Under the pieces are notes generated by a model, which saw only the letters and a list, made by a program, of their open reading frames with translations, did not search any database and was not told the origin of the DNA. 64,000 nucleotides of DNA from Ectobacillus antri (GTDB lineage Bacteria > Bacillota > Bacilli > Bacillales > Bacillaceae_G), in NCBI RefSeq assembly GCF_003852715.1, contig NZ_RIAV01000008.1, positions 60,310 through 124,309 of the forward strand. Reading direction: 5' to 3'. Position numbers and translations under genes: made by a program. Numbering within the stretch: position 1 is the stretch's first letter; every line of letters begins with the position of its first letter. Below are positions 52,386 to 61,694 of this stretch, in pieces.

Positions 52386-52658
52386 ATGAACAAAACAGAA
52401 TTAGTAAAACAAGTGGCAGCAAAAGCTGAACTATCTCAAAAAGATGCGTCTGCAGCTGTAAATGCAGTATTCGAAGCAGTAACAAACGCATTGGCGCAAG
52501 GAGAAAAAGTACAGTTGATTGGTTTCGGAACATTTGAAGTTCGCGAACGTGCAGCTCGTACAGGCCGCAACCCACAAACGGGCGCAGAGATCACAATCGC
52601 TGCGACAAAAGCACCAGCATTTAAGGCAGGAAAAGAGCTTAAAGAAGCGGTAAAATAA
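52386..52658 (+). CDS. hup: HU family DNA-binding protein
   Basis: From ATG 52386 (AGAGGTG upstream) the protein has 90 residues, the usual HU length. The marks are [21 protein letters not shown] first, then [21 protein letters not shown] in the DNA-binding arm. HU bends and compacts DNA. It could be the second HU gene rather than the main one, which is usually near the mtrA/spoIVA region. Own terminator. Confidence 0.95.
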   Translation: MNKTELVKQVAAKAELSQKDASAAVNAVFEAVTNALAQGEKVQLIGFGTFEVRERAARTGRNPQTGAEITIAATKAPAFKAGKELKEAVK

Positions 52659-52666
52659 TACATACG

Positions 52667-52696
52667 AAAAACGCATCCAGTATGGATGCGTTTTTC
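52667..52696 (+). terminator. hup terminator
   Basis: AAAACGCATCCA-GTA-TGGATGCGTTTTT. Confidence 0.85.
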
Positions 52697-52825
52697 ATAT
52701 TCTATTTTTCTTGTTTGGTCCTAACACGGTGATACATTTGCGTGTAAAGTACCTGAGAGAATATAATAAAGTTATGTGAAATTTTACATCTAACTTCTAT
52801 CACTTTTAAGAGCACGGAGGAATTT

Positions 52826-53785
52826 ATGAGAACGTTCACTAAGCCGACAGTTATAGTCAGCAAATGTTTGGAATTTGATGCATGTCGTTACAACGGTGAC
52901 TTAATTTCCGATATAGTCGTTAAAAGTCTTATGTCGCATGTTCATTTCATCCCCGTGTGCCCAGAAGTGGAGATCGGGCTAGGGACCCCACGTGAAACGA
53001 TTCGTATCGTTGAAGAAGATGGTGTTTTCAAACTTGTACAGCCTTCTAGTGGTGCAGATGTGACAGAAGCGATGATGTCATTTTCTGCACACTTCTTATC
53101 ATCTGTAGAAGCAGATGGGTTTATTTTAAAAAGTCGATCTCCGAGCTGCGGTACGCGCGATGTGAAAATATATGCGGGTGGTAAGATACCGGCAGGCAAA
53201 GGCAGTGGTTTTTTTGGCGGTGCTGTTTTAGAGAAGTTCGCTCACCTGGCGATTGAAGAAGAAGGCAGACTTCGTAATTTTACGATTCGTGAACATTTTT
53301 TCACGAAGCTATTTACGATTGCCGCATTTAAAGCATTAAAACACGAACCGAATATGAAAAAATTAGTCAAGTTTCATAGCGATAACAAATATTTGTTTAT
53401 GGCGTATAATCAAACAAAATTAAAAGAGATGGGCCGAATTGTTGCGAACCATGAAAAGCATTCGTTATCTGAGGTAGTAGTGGCATACGAGAAAGGGCTT
53501 TACGATATGTTTCAGCGTGCAGCACGTTATACATCTCATGTAAATGTATGTCAGCATATTTTTGGATATTTTAAAGATAAGTTACGTAAAGAAGAAAAGG
53601 AGCATTTTTTATTGCTTCTTGATAAGTACAGCAAGAAAAAAATACCATTAAGTAGTATACTCGCATTGCTACGTTCTTGGACCATTCGATTTGAAGAACA
53701 ATACTTAGAGCAACAAACATACTTTGAACCATATCCGGAAGACTTAATGGACATTAGTGATTCGGGAAAAGGAAGAGATTATTAG
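52826..53785 (+). CDS. DUF523-DUF1722 fusion, TudS-like
   Basis: The N-terminal part (about 1-150) is a DUF523 domain. It has Cys14 in VSKCLEFDACRYNG, Cys45 and Glu47 in PVCPEVEIGLGTPRE, and Ser/Cys in KSRSPSCGTRD near residue 108. In thiouracil desulfurase TudS these Cys hold an iron-sulfur cluster and the Glu/Ser are catalytic. The C-terminal part (about 190-305) is DUF1722 (KFHSDNKYLFMAYNQ; LGR-like MGRIVANHEKH). The fusion occurs in several bacteria (YbgA-related). GGAGG precedes the ATG. The true substrate is unknown; a thiolated nucleobase is a reasonable guess. Confidence 0.85.
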   Translation: MRTFTKPTVIVSKCLEFDACRYNGDLISDIVVKSLMSHVHFIPVCPEVEIGLGTPRETIRIVEEDGVFKLVQPSSGADVTEAMMSFSAHFLSSVEADGFILKSRSPSCGTRDVKIYAGGKIPAGKGSGFFGGAVLEKFAHLAIEEEGRLRNFTIREHFFTKLFTIAAFKALKHEPNMKKLVKFHSDNKYLFMAYNQTKLKEMGRIVANHEKHSLSEVVVAYEKGLYDMFQRAARYTSHVNVCQHIFGYFKDKLRKEEKEHFLLLLDKYSKKKIPLSSILALLRSWTIRFEEQYLEQQTYFEPYPEDLMDISDSGKGRDY

Positions 53786-53804
53786 GTTATGTTACATACT
53801 TCGA

Positions 53805-53850
53805 CAAAAAACATCCTGCGTTGTTGTAGAACAATGTAGGATTTTTTTTG
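53805..53850 (+). terminator. Terminator after the DUF523-DUF1722 gene
   Basis: AAACATCCT-CG-TTGTT pairs with AACAA-G-AGGATTTTTTTT. Confidence 0.75.
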
Positions 53851-53992
53851 TGCATAGATACAGAATATGCTTTACAATAGAATTAATGACAGAATTATCG
53901 AAATAGTTGCAACAACGTACATACTATCCAATCAAGTCCTATATGTAGCACAGAATGAAGCATGTCGAAAAATGCTGAAGGAGTGTGACAAG

Positions 53993-55138
53993 ATGGAGTT
54001 TACGCTTACTAATGAAAAGCAAATGATTAAAGAGATGGTTCGTGACTTTGCAGAAAAAGAGATTGCACCAAAAGCGGTGTATTACGATCGTACAGGAGAA
54101 TTCCCTTATGAGACGTTTCAAAAAATGGGAGAATTAGGCCTTTTGGGCATTCCGTTTCCAGAGCAATACGGTGGTTCAGGTGGGGATACCGTATCTTATG
54201 CCCTTGCAGTTGAAGAAATTGGCCGGGCTTGCGGCGGAACTGGTTTAAGTTATGCTGCAACCATTTCTCTCGGTGCTTCTCCGATTTATTACTTTGGTAC
54301 AGAGTCGCAAAAGAGAACATACTTGGTTCCTATGGCTTCCGGGAAAACGTTGGGTGCTTTTGGTCTAACAGAGCCAAATGCAGGGTCTGATGCAGGTGGG
54401 ACACAAACCAAGGCAGTACTAGATGGAGATGAATACGTCATTAACGGGGAAAAATGTTGGATTACGAACGCTGAATATGCTAAGACCATTATTGTAACCG
54501 CTGTCAATGGTGTGGATGAGAATGGAAAGAAACGAATTTCCGCTTTTATTGTACCGACAGATACAAACGGATTAAAAATTTCAAGTCCATACGACAAGAT
54601 GGGTGTTCGTGCATCTAACACGTGTGAAATCATCCTCGAAGATGTTCGGATACCGAGAGAAAACATTTTAGGTGATGAAAGCAAAGGATTTAAACAATTT
54701 TTATACACGCTGGACGGTGGTCGTATTTCTATTGCAGCTCTTGCTGTTGGTATCGCGCAGGCTGCATTTGAGCGAGCGCTCAGTTATGCAAAAGAGCGCA
54801 AACAATTTGGCAAATCCATCTCTTCCTTTCAAGCCATTCAGTTTAAATTAGCAGACATGGCAACTGAGATTGAATTGGCACGAAATATGGTACATAAAGC
54901 GGCTTGGCTCAAAGATCAGAATAAACCGTTTGCTAAAGAAGCTGCGATGGCAAAGCTGTTTGCTTCTGAAATGGCAAGCCGCGCTGCGAATCAAGCTGTT
55001 CAAATCCACGGTGGCTATGGCTACATGAAAGAGTACGAAGTAGAGCGCTATATCCGTGATGCGAAGCTACTTGAAATTGGAGAAGGTACTTCGGAAATTC
55101 AACGTCTTGTTATTGCGAGACAACTTGGTTGCCGATAA
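53993..55138 (+). CDS. yngJ: Acyl-CoA dehydrogenase (isovaleryl-CoA type)
   Basis: From ATG 53993 (AAGGAGTG upstream) the protein has 381 residues. The family marks are GAFGLTEPNAGSDAGG and the FAD-site WITNAEYA, RASNTCEIILEDVRIP in the middle, and late QIHGGYGYMKEYEVERYIRDAK. The catalytic base is expected at Glu in that last segment or, for isovaleryl-type enzymes, near residue 250. The following genes are those of leucine breakdown, so the likely substrate is isovaleryl-CoA. In B. subtilis the yng operon is made in the mother cell under sigma-E. A longer frame to 53867 lacks support. Confidence 0.92.
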   Translation: MEFTLTNEKQMIKEMVRDFAEKEIAPKAVYYDRTGEFPYETFQKMGELGLLGIPFPEQYGGSGGDTVSYALAVEEIGRACGGTGLSYAATISLGASPIYYFGTESQKRTYLVPMASGKTLGAFGLTEPNAGSDAGGTQTKAVLDGDEYVINGEKCWITNAEYAKTIIVTAVNGVDENGKKRISAFIVPTDTNGLKISSPYDKMGVRASNTCEIILEDVRIPRENILGDESKGFKQFLYTLDGGRISIAALAVGIAQAAFERALSYAKERKQFGKSISSFQAIQFKLADMATEIELARNMVHKAAWLKDQNKPFAKEAAMAKLFASEMASRAANQAVQIHGGYGYMKEYEVERYIRDAKLLEIGEGTSEIQRLVIARQLGCR

Positions 55139-55150
55139 GGAGGAATAGCT

Positions 55151-56488
55151 ATGTTTTCCAAAATATTAATTGCCAATCGTGGTGAAATTGCCGTTCGTAT
55201 CATTAAAACATGTAAACGACTTGGTATTGAAACAGTAGCGGTGTATTCGGAAGCTGATCAAGGTGCTTTGCATGTACAAATGGCAAACGAGGCTTATTTA
55301 TTAGGATCTGCTCGTGTGCAAGAAAGTTATTTGAATTTGGAAAAAATCATTGAGATTGCAAAAAAAACAAATGCAGAGGCTATTCACCCAGGATATGGTT
55401 TGTTATCTGAAAATCCAAACTTTGCAAAGCGCTGTGCAGAAGAAGGTATTGTATTTATCGGACCTTCCGCTGATGTGATTGCTCGTATGGGTAGCAAAAT
55501 TGAGTCCCGCAAGGCGATGCAAGAAGCTGGCGTACCTGTTGTACCGGGTATTACAGCAGCCCTCGCAGATGTCGAAGAAGCAAAAGTCATCGCAAAAACT
55601 ATCGGTTATCCACTCATGTTAAAAGCTTCTGCCGGCGGTGGCGGTATCGGTATGCAAGTCATTGAAACTGAGCAAACGCTCGTTCAGGCGTTTGTAAGTA
55701 ATCAAACACGCGCAAAAAACTTTTTTGGTAACGGTGAAATGTACATGGAAAAGCTTATTACCAATGCGCATCACATCGAAATTCAGATTTTGGCTGATGC
55801 AGACGGGAATACGGTGTATTTATGGGAGCGTGAATGCTCTGTACAGCGTCGTAACCAAAAGGTAATTGAAGAAGCACCTTCCCCGTTTTTAGAAGAAAGT
55901 ACACGTAAGCGTATGGGAGAAGTTGCAGTACAGGCTGCAAAAGCGCTTCGCTATGAAAACGCCGGTACGATTGAGTTTCTAGTAGACGAACATCAACAAT
56001 TTTATTTTTTGGAAATGAATACACGCTTACAAGTCGAGCATCCAGTAACAGAAGAGATTACAGGTCTTGATCTAGTAGAACAACAGCTCCGTATTGCGTC
56101 AGGTGAGCGTCTACGTTATCAACAAGATGAGATTGTGAGAAATGGCCATGCAATAGAGGCTCGTGTGTATGCAGAAGACCCAAATACGTTTTTTCCTTCC
56201 CCGGGAAAGGTGACAGCGCTGCAATTGCCGCAACATGTTCGCATTGATCACTTTTTGCAGGATAACGTAACGATTACCCCATTTTATGATCCTATGATTG
56301 CCAAAGTGGTTGTACATGGTGCTACGCGCCAAGAAGCGCTACAAAAACTGGACGAGGCGCTTGCAGAAACAAAAATTGAAGGTATCAAAACAAATATTCC
56401 AATGCTGCGCCGTGTACTTGCAGATGAAGTGTTTCAAAGCGGAATTTACACAACAAGCTTTGTATCGCAGCAACTTGTGAAAAAATAA
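55151..56488 (+). CDS. yngH: Biotin carboxylase subunit of an acyl-CoA carboxylase
   Basis: The 445 residues carry a complete biotin carboxylase: KILIANRGEIAVRIIKTCKRLGI first, KASAGGGGIGM (the ATP loop) near residue 158, ECSVQRRNQKVIEEAPS near 228, and EMNTRLQVEHPVTEEITG near 286. It carboxylates biotin on the small carrier encoded next, for transfer by YngE. AAGGAGG precedes the ATG, 12 bases after yngJ. Confidence 0.94.
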   Translation: MFSKILIANRGEIAVRIIKTCKRLGIETVAVYSEADQGALHVQMANEAYLLGSARVQESYLNLEKIIEIAKKTNAEAIHPGYGLLSENPNFAKRCAEEGIVFIGPSADVIARMGSKIESRKAMQEAGVPVVPGITAALADVEEAKVIAKTIGYPLMLKASAGGGGIGMQVIETEQTLVQAFVSNQTRAKNFFGNGEMYMEKLITNAHHIEIQILADADGNTVYLWERECSVQRRNQKVIEEAPSPFLEESTRKRMGEVAVQAAKALRYENAGTIEFLVDEHQQFYFLEMNTRLQVEHPVTEEITGLDLVEQQLRIASGERLRYQQDEIVRNGHAIEARVYAEDPNTFFPSPGKVTALQLPQHVRIDHFLQDNVTITPFYDPMIAKVVVHGATRQEALQKLDEALAETKIEGIKTNIPMLRRVLADEVFQSGIYTTSFVSQQLVKK

Positions 56489-56492
56489 AGGT

Positions 56493-56523
56493 GATCGACT
56501 CAGGTGCTCGCAGCTGAGTCGAT
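56493..56523 (+). other. Intercistronic hairpin in the leucine operon
   Basis: ATCGACTCAG pairs with CTGAGTCGAT, followed by ATATTC rather than a T run. It lies between yngH and yngHB and could stabilise or process the mRNA. Confidence 0.6.
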
Positions 56524-56556
56524 TATATTCATTTTATATTGAGGGAGGAAATGACC

Positions 56557-56769
56557 ATGACAAAGGTATATGCATCAATGGCAGGAAACGTATGGAAAGT
56601 CGTAGTGAATGTAGGAGAGACAGTAGAAGAGGGACAAGATGTGGTTATTTTAGAATCTATGAAAATGGAAATTCCAATTATGGCAGAAGAAGCGGGAACA
56701 ATTGTGAAATTATTAGTGCAAGAAGGCGACTTTGTAAATGAAGGCGACGTATTAGCCGAATTAGAATAG
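56557..56769 (+). CDS. yngHB: Biotin carboxyl carrier protein (BCCP)
   Basis: The 70-residue biotinyl domain has the ESMKMEIPI motif, with the biotinylated Lys near residue 35, flanked by two hammerhead halves (GETVEEGQDVVIL and GDFVNEGDVLAEL). ATG 56557 lies eight bases after GGGAGG; ATG 56551 is too close. It is shared by YngH and YngE. Confidence 0.93.
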   Translation: MTKVYASMAGNVWKVVVNVGETVEEGQDVVILESMKMEIPIMAEEAGTIVKLLVQEGDFVNEGDVLAELE

Positions 56770-56780
56770 GAGGCATATCT

Positions 56781-57692
56781 ATGAAACTCCCTGCTTCTGT
56801 TCAAATTAAAGAAGTTGGTCCACGAGATGGGCTGCAAAACGAAGAAAAAATAGTTGCTGTACAGGATAAAGTACAATGGATTAATGCGTTGTCTCAGACA
56901 GGATTAACATATATCGAGGTATCATCCTTTGTTCATCCTAAATGGATTCCGGCTTTAGCGGATGCAGCGGATGTGTTTCATCGTATAAGACGGAAGCCTG
57001 GTGTAATGTATACTGCGCTTGTTCCGAATCAACGGGGTCTTGAGCGTGCATTAGCTGCGGACGTGGATGAAGTTAATATCTTTTTATCTGCTAGTGAAAC
57101 ACATAGCCAAAAAAATATTAACAAGTCTATCTCTGAGGCTTTGCAGACAGTAAAAGAAGTGACAACGCAGAGTTTGATAGTTGGTAAAAAAGTGAGAGGC
57201 TATGTATCTACCGTATTTGGTTGTCCTTATGAAGGACGAGTGGAACTTTCAGCGGTAGAACGTTTATGTGAAGAGTTACTTGCTTCCGGTGTATACGAAA
57301 TTTCACTTGGTGATACAATTGGTGTCGCGAATCCGATGCAGGTAGAGTCTGTGTTAACTCATCTGCTTAAGCATTTCCCTGCTTCAGCCTTTGCTATGCA
57401 TTTTCATAATACATATGGCATGGCACTGTCTAATATACTCACTTCCTTACAAGCTGGAATTACTGTATTTGATAGTTCCTGCGGCGGTTTAGGAGGTTGT
57501 CCATACGCGCCGGGGGCATCTGGTAATGTTGCAACGAATGATGTTGTGCATATGCTGCACCAAATGGGAATTAAGACAAATATAAATGAAAATAAATTAT
57601 TTGAAGCGAGTCGCTTTATTGCCGATACATTACAAATAAAGCTTCCAAGTCAAGTGTATCAAGCAGGAAAGCCAAAAACGATAAGTAGGTGA
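56781..57692 (+). CDS. yngG: Hydroxymethylglutaryl-CoA lyase
   Basis: The enzyme splits HMG-CoA into acetyl-CoA and acetoacetate, the last step of leucine breakdown. The 303 residues start VQIKEVGPRDGLQNE. Middle and late marks are GYVSTVFGCPYEGRV, FAMHFHNTYGMALSN with the metal His residues, and the Cys loop SSCGGLGGCPYAPGASGN. AGGAGG precedes the ATG. Confidence 0.95.
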   Translation: MKLPASVQIKEVGPRDGLQNEEKIVAVQDKVQWINALSQTGLTYIEVSSFVHPKWIPALADAADVFHRIRRKPGVMYTALVPNQRGLERALAADVDEVNIFLSASETHSQKNINKSISEALQTVKEVTTQSLIVGKKVRGYVSTVFGCPYEGRVELSAVERLCEELLASGVYEISLGDTIGVANPMQVESVLTHLLKHFPASAFAMHFHNTYGMALSNILTSLQAGITVFDSSCGGLGGCPYAPGASGNVATNDVVHMLHQMGIKTNINENKLFEASRFIADTLQIKLPSQVYQAGKPKTISR

Positions 57693-57697
57693 TGTTA

Positions 57698-58486
57698 TTG
57701 CTTTTATTGCAGTATGTACAAATGGAAACCGTTGCACCTTACATTGTTCGTATTACACTCAATCGTCCTAAGCAAGCGAATGCACTTTCTATTGTACTCT
57801 TACAAGAGTTACAAGAAGTATTACAGCAAATTAAAGAAAGTAAAGATATTCGTGTTGTCATTCTAACAGGGGCTGGAGATAAAGCATTTTGCGCAGGAGC
57901 AGATTTAAAAGAGCGAGCTGGTATGAATGAAGTTGAAGTGCGAGAAGCAGTAGCGCTCATTCGTTCTACCATTAATATGGTGGAAGAATTGCCACAACCT
58001 GTCATCGCCGCAATTAACGGCGTTGCACTTGGGGGAGGCACAGAGCTTAGTCTAGCTTGCGATATACGAATTGCTTCTCAGACAGCGACACTTGGACTTA
58101 CGGAAACGTCTCTTGCCATCATTCCTGGTGCTGGCGGAACGCAACGCTTGCCTCGTTTAATCGGGTTGGGCCGTGCGAAGGAATTAATTTTTACAGCTCG
58201 CCGTGTTCCGGCTACCGAAGCGCTTGAGTATGGAATTGTAGAATATAGTGTATCTCCTGAATCTTTAATGGACGCATGTATCAACATAGCAACCTCTATT
58301 GCGGCAAATGGTCCTATTGCTGTTCAATTGGCAAAACAAGCGATATCACAAGGGATGCAAGTAGATTTACATACAGGACTTCGTATGGAACGGCAAGCAT
58401 ACGAGGGTGTGATTGGTACAAAAGATCGTTTAGAAGGGCTACAAGCTTTTAAAGAAAAGCGAAAACCGGAATACAGGGGGGAATAA
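57698..58486 (+). CDS. yngF: Enoyl-CoA hydratase / methylglutaconyl-CoA hydratase
   Basis: The 262-residue crotonase-fold protein has CAGADLKERAGM near residue 68, INGVALGGGTELSLACD near 107 (the oxyanion hole), and ETSLAIIPGAGGTQRLPR near 136. In this operon the expected reaction is hydration of 3-methylglutaconyl-CoA to HMG-CoA. The start is uncertain: TTG 57698, five bases after AGGTGA, is preferred over ATG 57692 and GTG 57689, which overlap the site. Either way it starts around the yngG stop. Confidence 0.9.
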   Translation: MLLLQYVQMETVAPYIVRITLNRPKQANALSIVLLQELQEVLQQIKESKDIRVVILTGAGDKAFCAGADLKERAGMNEVEVREAVALIRSTINMVEELPQPVIAAINGVALGGGTELSLACDIRIASQTATLGLTETSLAIIPGAGGTQRLPRLIGLGRAKELIFTARRVPATEALEYGIVEYSVSPESLMDACINIATSIAANGPIAVQLAKQAISQGMQVDLHTGLRMERQAYEGVIGTKDRLEGLQAFKEKRKPEYRGE

Positions 58487-58488
58487 AA

Positions 58489-60027
58489 ATGTTGGACCAA
58501 GAACAAAAGCAGCTTTCCTTGGAAGAACGTGAAGAAGTGATTAAAGCAGGAGGAGCACAGAAATATCACGAACAAAACAAAGCCAAAGGCAAATTGTTTG
58601 TTCGTGAGCGCTTATCTCTCTTATTTGACGATGGTTATACCGAAGACGGCCTGTACGCAAACTGCGACAGTGTTGATTTGCCGGCCGACGGCGTGGTAAC
58701 TGCTATTGGGAAAATCAATGGCCGTACGGTCTGTGTGATGGCCAACGATTCTACTGTAAAAGCAGGGTCTTGGGGGGCGCGCACAGTTGAAAAAATTCTC
58801 CGTATTCAAGAAACAGCAGAGAAATTACGTGTGCCACTTTTATATTTAGTGGACTCTGCTGGTGCACGTATTACAGATCAGGTAGAGATGTTTCCAGGAC
58901 GCCGCGGTGCCGGTCGCATTTTCTATAATCAAGTAAAATTATCAGGTAAAATACCACAAGTTTGCTTGTTATTTGGTCCATCTGCAGCGGGCGGTGCGTA
59001 TATTCCGGCGTTTTGTGACATCGTCATGATGGTTGATGGTAACGCTTCTATGTATTTGGGATCACCTCGTATGGCAGAAATGGTTATTGGTGAGAAAGTG
59101 ACATTGGAAGAAATGGGCGGTGCGCGTATGCATTGCTCAGTATCTGGCTGTGGAGATGTATTATGCAAAACAGAGAAAGAAGCGCTGTTGCTAGCACGTA
59201 CATATCTTTCCTATTTCCCAACGAACTATTTAGAAGCAGCGCCTCATATTACGCCAAGTGCACCAAAAGCGTTTGATAAAACATTAGAGGAAATTATCCC
59301 TACAAATCAAAATGCGCCGTTTAATATGATGGATCTTATTCATCGTATCATTGACGAAGGTTCATTCTTTGAGATTAAAAAGTTGTTTGCGCAAGAGTTA
59401 ATTACCGGTTTAGCACGTATTAATGGGAAGCCAATCGGTATTATAGCCAATCAACCTCGTATGAAAGGTGGCGTGTTGTTCCATGATTCTGCTGATAAAG
59501 CAGCTAAGTTTATCAATCTTTGTGATGCATATCATATTCCGCTTCTGTTTCTTGCAGATGTACCAGGCTTTATGATCGGTACAAAGGTAGAACGCGCTGG
59601 TATTATTAGACATGGTGCAAAAATGATATCCGCGATGAGTGAAGCAACGGTACCAAAAATTTCAGTTATTGTCCGTAAAGCGTACGGTGCTGGCTTATAT
59701 GCAATGGCGGGTCCTGCGTTTGAACCGGATTGCTGTTTGGCTCTTCCGACAGCATCTATCGCTGTTATGGGACCTGAAGCAGCGGTCAATGCAGTGTATG
59801 CGAATAAAATCGCTGCATTACCTGAGGAAGACCGCCCAAGATTTATTGAGCAAAAACGAGAAGAATATAAAAAAGATATTGATATTTATCACTTGGCTTC
59901 CGAAATGGTCATTGATGGAATTGTACACCCAAACAAACTTCGTCAAGAACTAGCAGAACGTTTTGATGTATATAGTAGTAAATATCAAATATTTACAGAC
60001 AGAAAGCATCCTGTCTATCCAGTATAA
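58489..60027 (+). CDS. yngE: Carboxyltransferase subunit of methylcrotonyl-CoA-type carboxylase
   Basis: The 512 residues match the beta subunit family of propionyl-, methylcrotonyl- and geranyl-CoA carboxylases: AKGKLFVRERLSLLFD first, then VDSAGARITDQVEMFPGRRG and GPSAAGGAYIPAFCD, and later IVRKAYGAGLYAMAGPAFEPD. With YngH and YngHB it should carboxylate 3-methylcrotonyl-CoA. AGGGGGGA precedes the ATG, two bases after the yngF stop. Last gene of the operon. Confidence 0.94.
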   Translation: MLDQEQKQLSLEEREEVIKAGGAQKYHEQNKAKGKLFVRERLSLLFDDGYTEDGLYANCDSVDLPADGVVTAIGKINGRTVCVMANDSTVKAGSWGARTVEKILRIQETAEKLRVPLLYLVDSAGARITDQVEMFPGRRGAGRIFYNQVKLSGKIPQVCLLFGPSAAGGAYIPAFCDIVMMVDGNASMYLGSPRMAEMVIGEKVTLEEMGGARMHCSVSGCGDVLCKTEKEALLLARTYLSYFPTNYLEAAPHITPSAPKAFDKTLEEIIPTNQNAPFNMMDLIHRIIDEGSFFEIKKLFAQELITGLARINGKPIGIIANQPRMKGGVLFHDSADKAAKFINLCDAYHIPLLFLADVPGFMIGTKVERAGIIRHGAKMISAMSEATVPKISVIVRKAYGAGLYAMAGPAFEPDCCLALPTASIAVMGPEAAVNAVYANKIAALPEEDRPRFIEQKREEYKKDIDIYHLASEMVIDGIVHPNKLRQELAERFDVYSSKYQIFTDRKHPVYPV

Positions 60028-60029
60028 TG

Positions 60030-60060
60030 AAAATGTCCTGCAATATGCAGGACATTTTGT
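60030..60060 (+). terminator. Leucine operon terminator
   Basis: AAAATGTCCTGCA-ATA-TGCAGGACATTTTG. Confidence 0.8.
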
Positions 60061-60227
60061 CATTGTTGCACAATTTTTAAACGTACATGAACACAGGTTG
60101 GAATTTTTTGTATATCTGATCCCGTTATTTTTCTGTGAGATGGCTTTTTTTTAAAAGAATTATTCTATCCGCATGAATCAGGCATGTATCTCATATATTG
60201 GTACGAGCCTGATGAGGAGGGGACAGA

Positions 60228-61007
60228 ATGAGCTGGTTAGAAGCATTTCTACTTGGGATTATACAAGGTCTCACAGAATTTTTACCGATTAGCAGCACAG
60301 GTCATTTGTACTTAGGACGACACTTAGTTGGTCTCGATGAAGCTGGTTTGTTTTTGGATACAATGCTTCATATTGGAACGTTGCTTGCTGTGTTTGTTTA
60401 TTATAAGAATGACTTTATAGATATGTTGAAAAAACCGTTCGGGAGATTAACTTGGCTATTGGTCATTGGAACAATTCCAGCAGTTATTGTAGGGCTACTA
60501 TGCAAAGATTTTTTTGACGAGATTTCTAAAACAGGGATAACAATTGGTTGGGAATTTTTGGCCACTGGTGTATTTTTATATTGGGCAGAGCTGGGAAAAG
60601 GCGGCAGGAAGAAAATGAACGATATTACATATGGAGACGCACTTTTCATTGGCTCCTTTCAAGCTTTTGCTATTTTTCCGGCGATTTCACGATCAGGTAT
60701 GACCATTGTTGCCGCACTTTGGCGGAAGTTAGATCGTGAAACAGCAGCATACTTTTCGTTTTTATTATCTACACCCGCTATTGTAGGTGGTATCGTATTG
60801 CAATCAGCTGATTTATTTCAAGGAAAAGCAGAAGCCATTTCCGGTACGGCATTATTCATAGGTGCTGTATCTGCTGCATTTTTCGGATATATTGCAGTTT
60901 CTTGGATGATTCAGTACTTACGAAAACACTCCCTTAAGATATTTGCTTATTATGTATGGGGACTCGGTCTGCTCATTTTGTTCTTACAATATACAGGATT
61001 GTTTTAA
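60228..61007 (+). CDS. uppP: Undecaprenyl-diphosphatase UppP (BacA family)
   Basis: UppP recycles the undecaprenyl carrier for wall synthesis and gives bacitracin tolerance. The 259 residues have eight membrane segments with the catalytic IIQGLTEFLPISSTGHL near residue 11 and FPAISRSGMTI near 150. GAGGAGGGGAC precedes the ATG. Just upstream ATCAGGC and GCCTGAT form a 7-base inverted repeat (60177-60213). Confidence 0.95.
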   Translation: MSWLEAFLLGIIQGLTEFLPISSTGHLYLGRHLVGLDEAGLFLDTMLHIGTLLAVFVYYKNDFIDMLKKPFGRLTWLLVIGTIPAVIVGLLCKDFFDEISKTGITIGWEFLATGVFLYWAELGKGGRKKMNDITYGDALFIGSFQAFAIFPAISRSGMTIVAALWRKLDRETAAYFSFLLSTPAIVGGIVLQSADLFQGKAEAISGTALFIGAVSAAFFGYIAVSWMIQYLRKHSLKIFAYYVWGLGLLILFLQYTGLF

Positions 61008-61074
61008 AAGCATTGTCTCCAGATGGGTAATCATGGTACTCTTGTCTTACTAAGAATGGAAAGGCGGGGTGTTA

Positions 61075-61638
61075 TTGAAAGAGAAAACAATCAATGAAAT
61101 ATGGAGCTGGGTGCGCTCCATTTTACTTGCGTTGGCACTGGTTTTTTTCACAAGCGTTTTTCTTGTACAGCCGTACCGCGTCGAAGGGCACTCGATGGAT
61201 CCGACGCTACATGATCAAGAACGCATTATGGTGTCCAAGCTGTCACACACCTTTCGTTCAACACCTGATTACGGGGATATTGTGATTATTGATAGTAGAG
61301 TTGATCGGGAACGAAGCTGGTCAGATGATGTTTCAGAGAATGCCATTTATCAGCTATTGTCTCCAGAACAGCCGGAAGGGTTTTTATATGTAAAGCGCAT
61401 CATTGGAAAGCCTGGCGATGTGATTGAACTAAAGAATGAAAAAGTGTATCGAAACGGAAAGCCGCTAAAAGAAACATACATAAAAGAACCGATGATGGTT
61501 ATGAATGAAGGTAAGTGGGTTGTGCCGAAACACCACGTCTTTGTGATGGGAGACAACCGTAATAATAGCCGAGATAGCCGAGAGATTGGCTTTGTTCCAA
61601 TTGATCATGTTCTAGGTAAAAAAATATTTAGTGAATAA
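61075..61638 (+). CDS. sipS: Type I signal peptidase
   Basis: The enzyme removes signal peptides outside the membrane. From TTG 61075 (GGCGGGG upstream; GTG 61069 is an alternative) it has 187 residues. One membrane segment is followed by Ser40 in GHSMDPT, Lys107 in YVKRIIGKPGD and VMGDNRNNSRDSRE. The spacing Ser-Lys (67 residues) is about 25 longer than in B. subtilis SipS, because of an acidic insertion near 75-102. Confidence 0.93.
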   Translation: MKEKTINEIWSWVRSILLALALVFFTSVFLVQPYRVEGHSMDPTLHDQERIMVSKLSHTFRSTPDYGDIVIIDSRVDRERSWSDDVSENAIYQLLSPEQPEGFLYVKRIIGKPGDVIELKNEKVYRNGKPLKETYIKEPMMVMNEGKWVVPKHHVFVMGDNRNNSRDSREIGFVPIDHVLGKKIFSE

Positions 61639-61671
61639 GTCCGGAGCCGTGTGGCTTCGGACTTATTTTTG
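61639..61671 (+). terminator. sipS terminator
   Basis: GTCCGGAGCC-GTGT-GGCTTCGGAC followed by TTATTTTT. Confidence 0.85.
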
Positions 61672-61694
61672 GAAAAAGCATTGAGTGCAATCAA

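Noticed and set aside
53867..53992. Longer N-terminus for the acyl-CoA dehydrogenase
   Set aside because: The extra 42 residues do not fit the family; AAGGAGTG is placed for ATG 53993.
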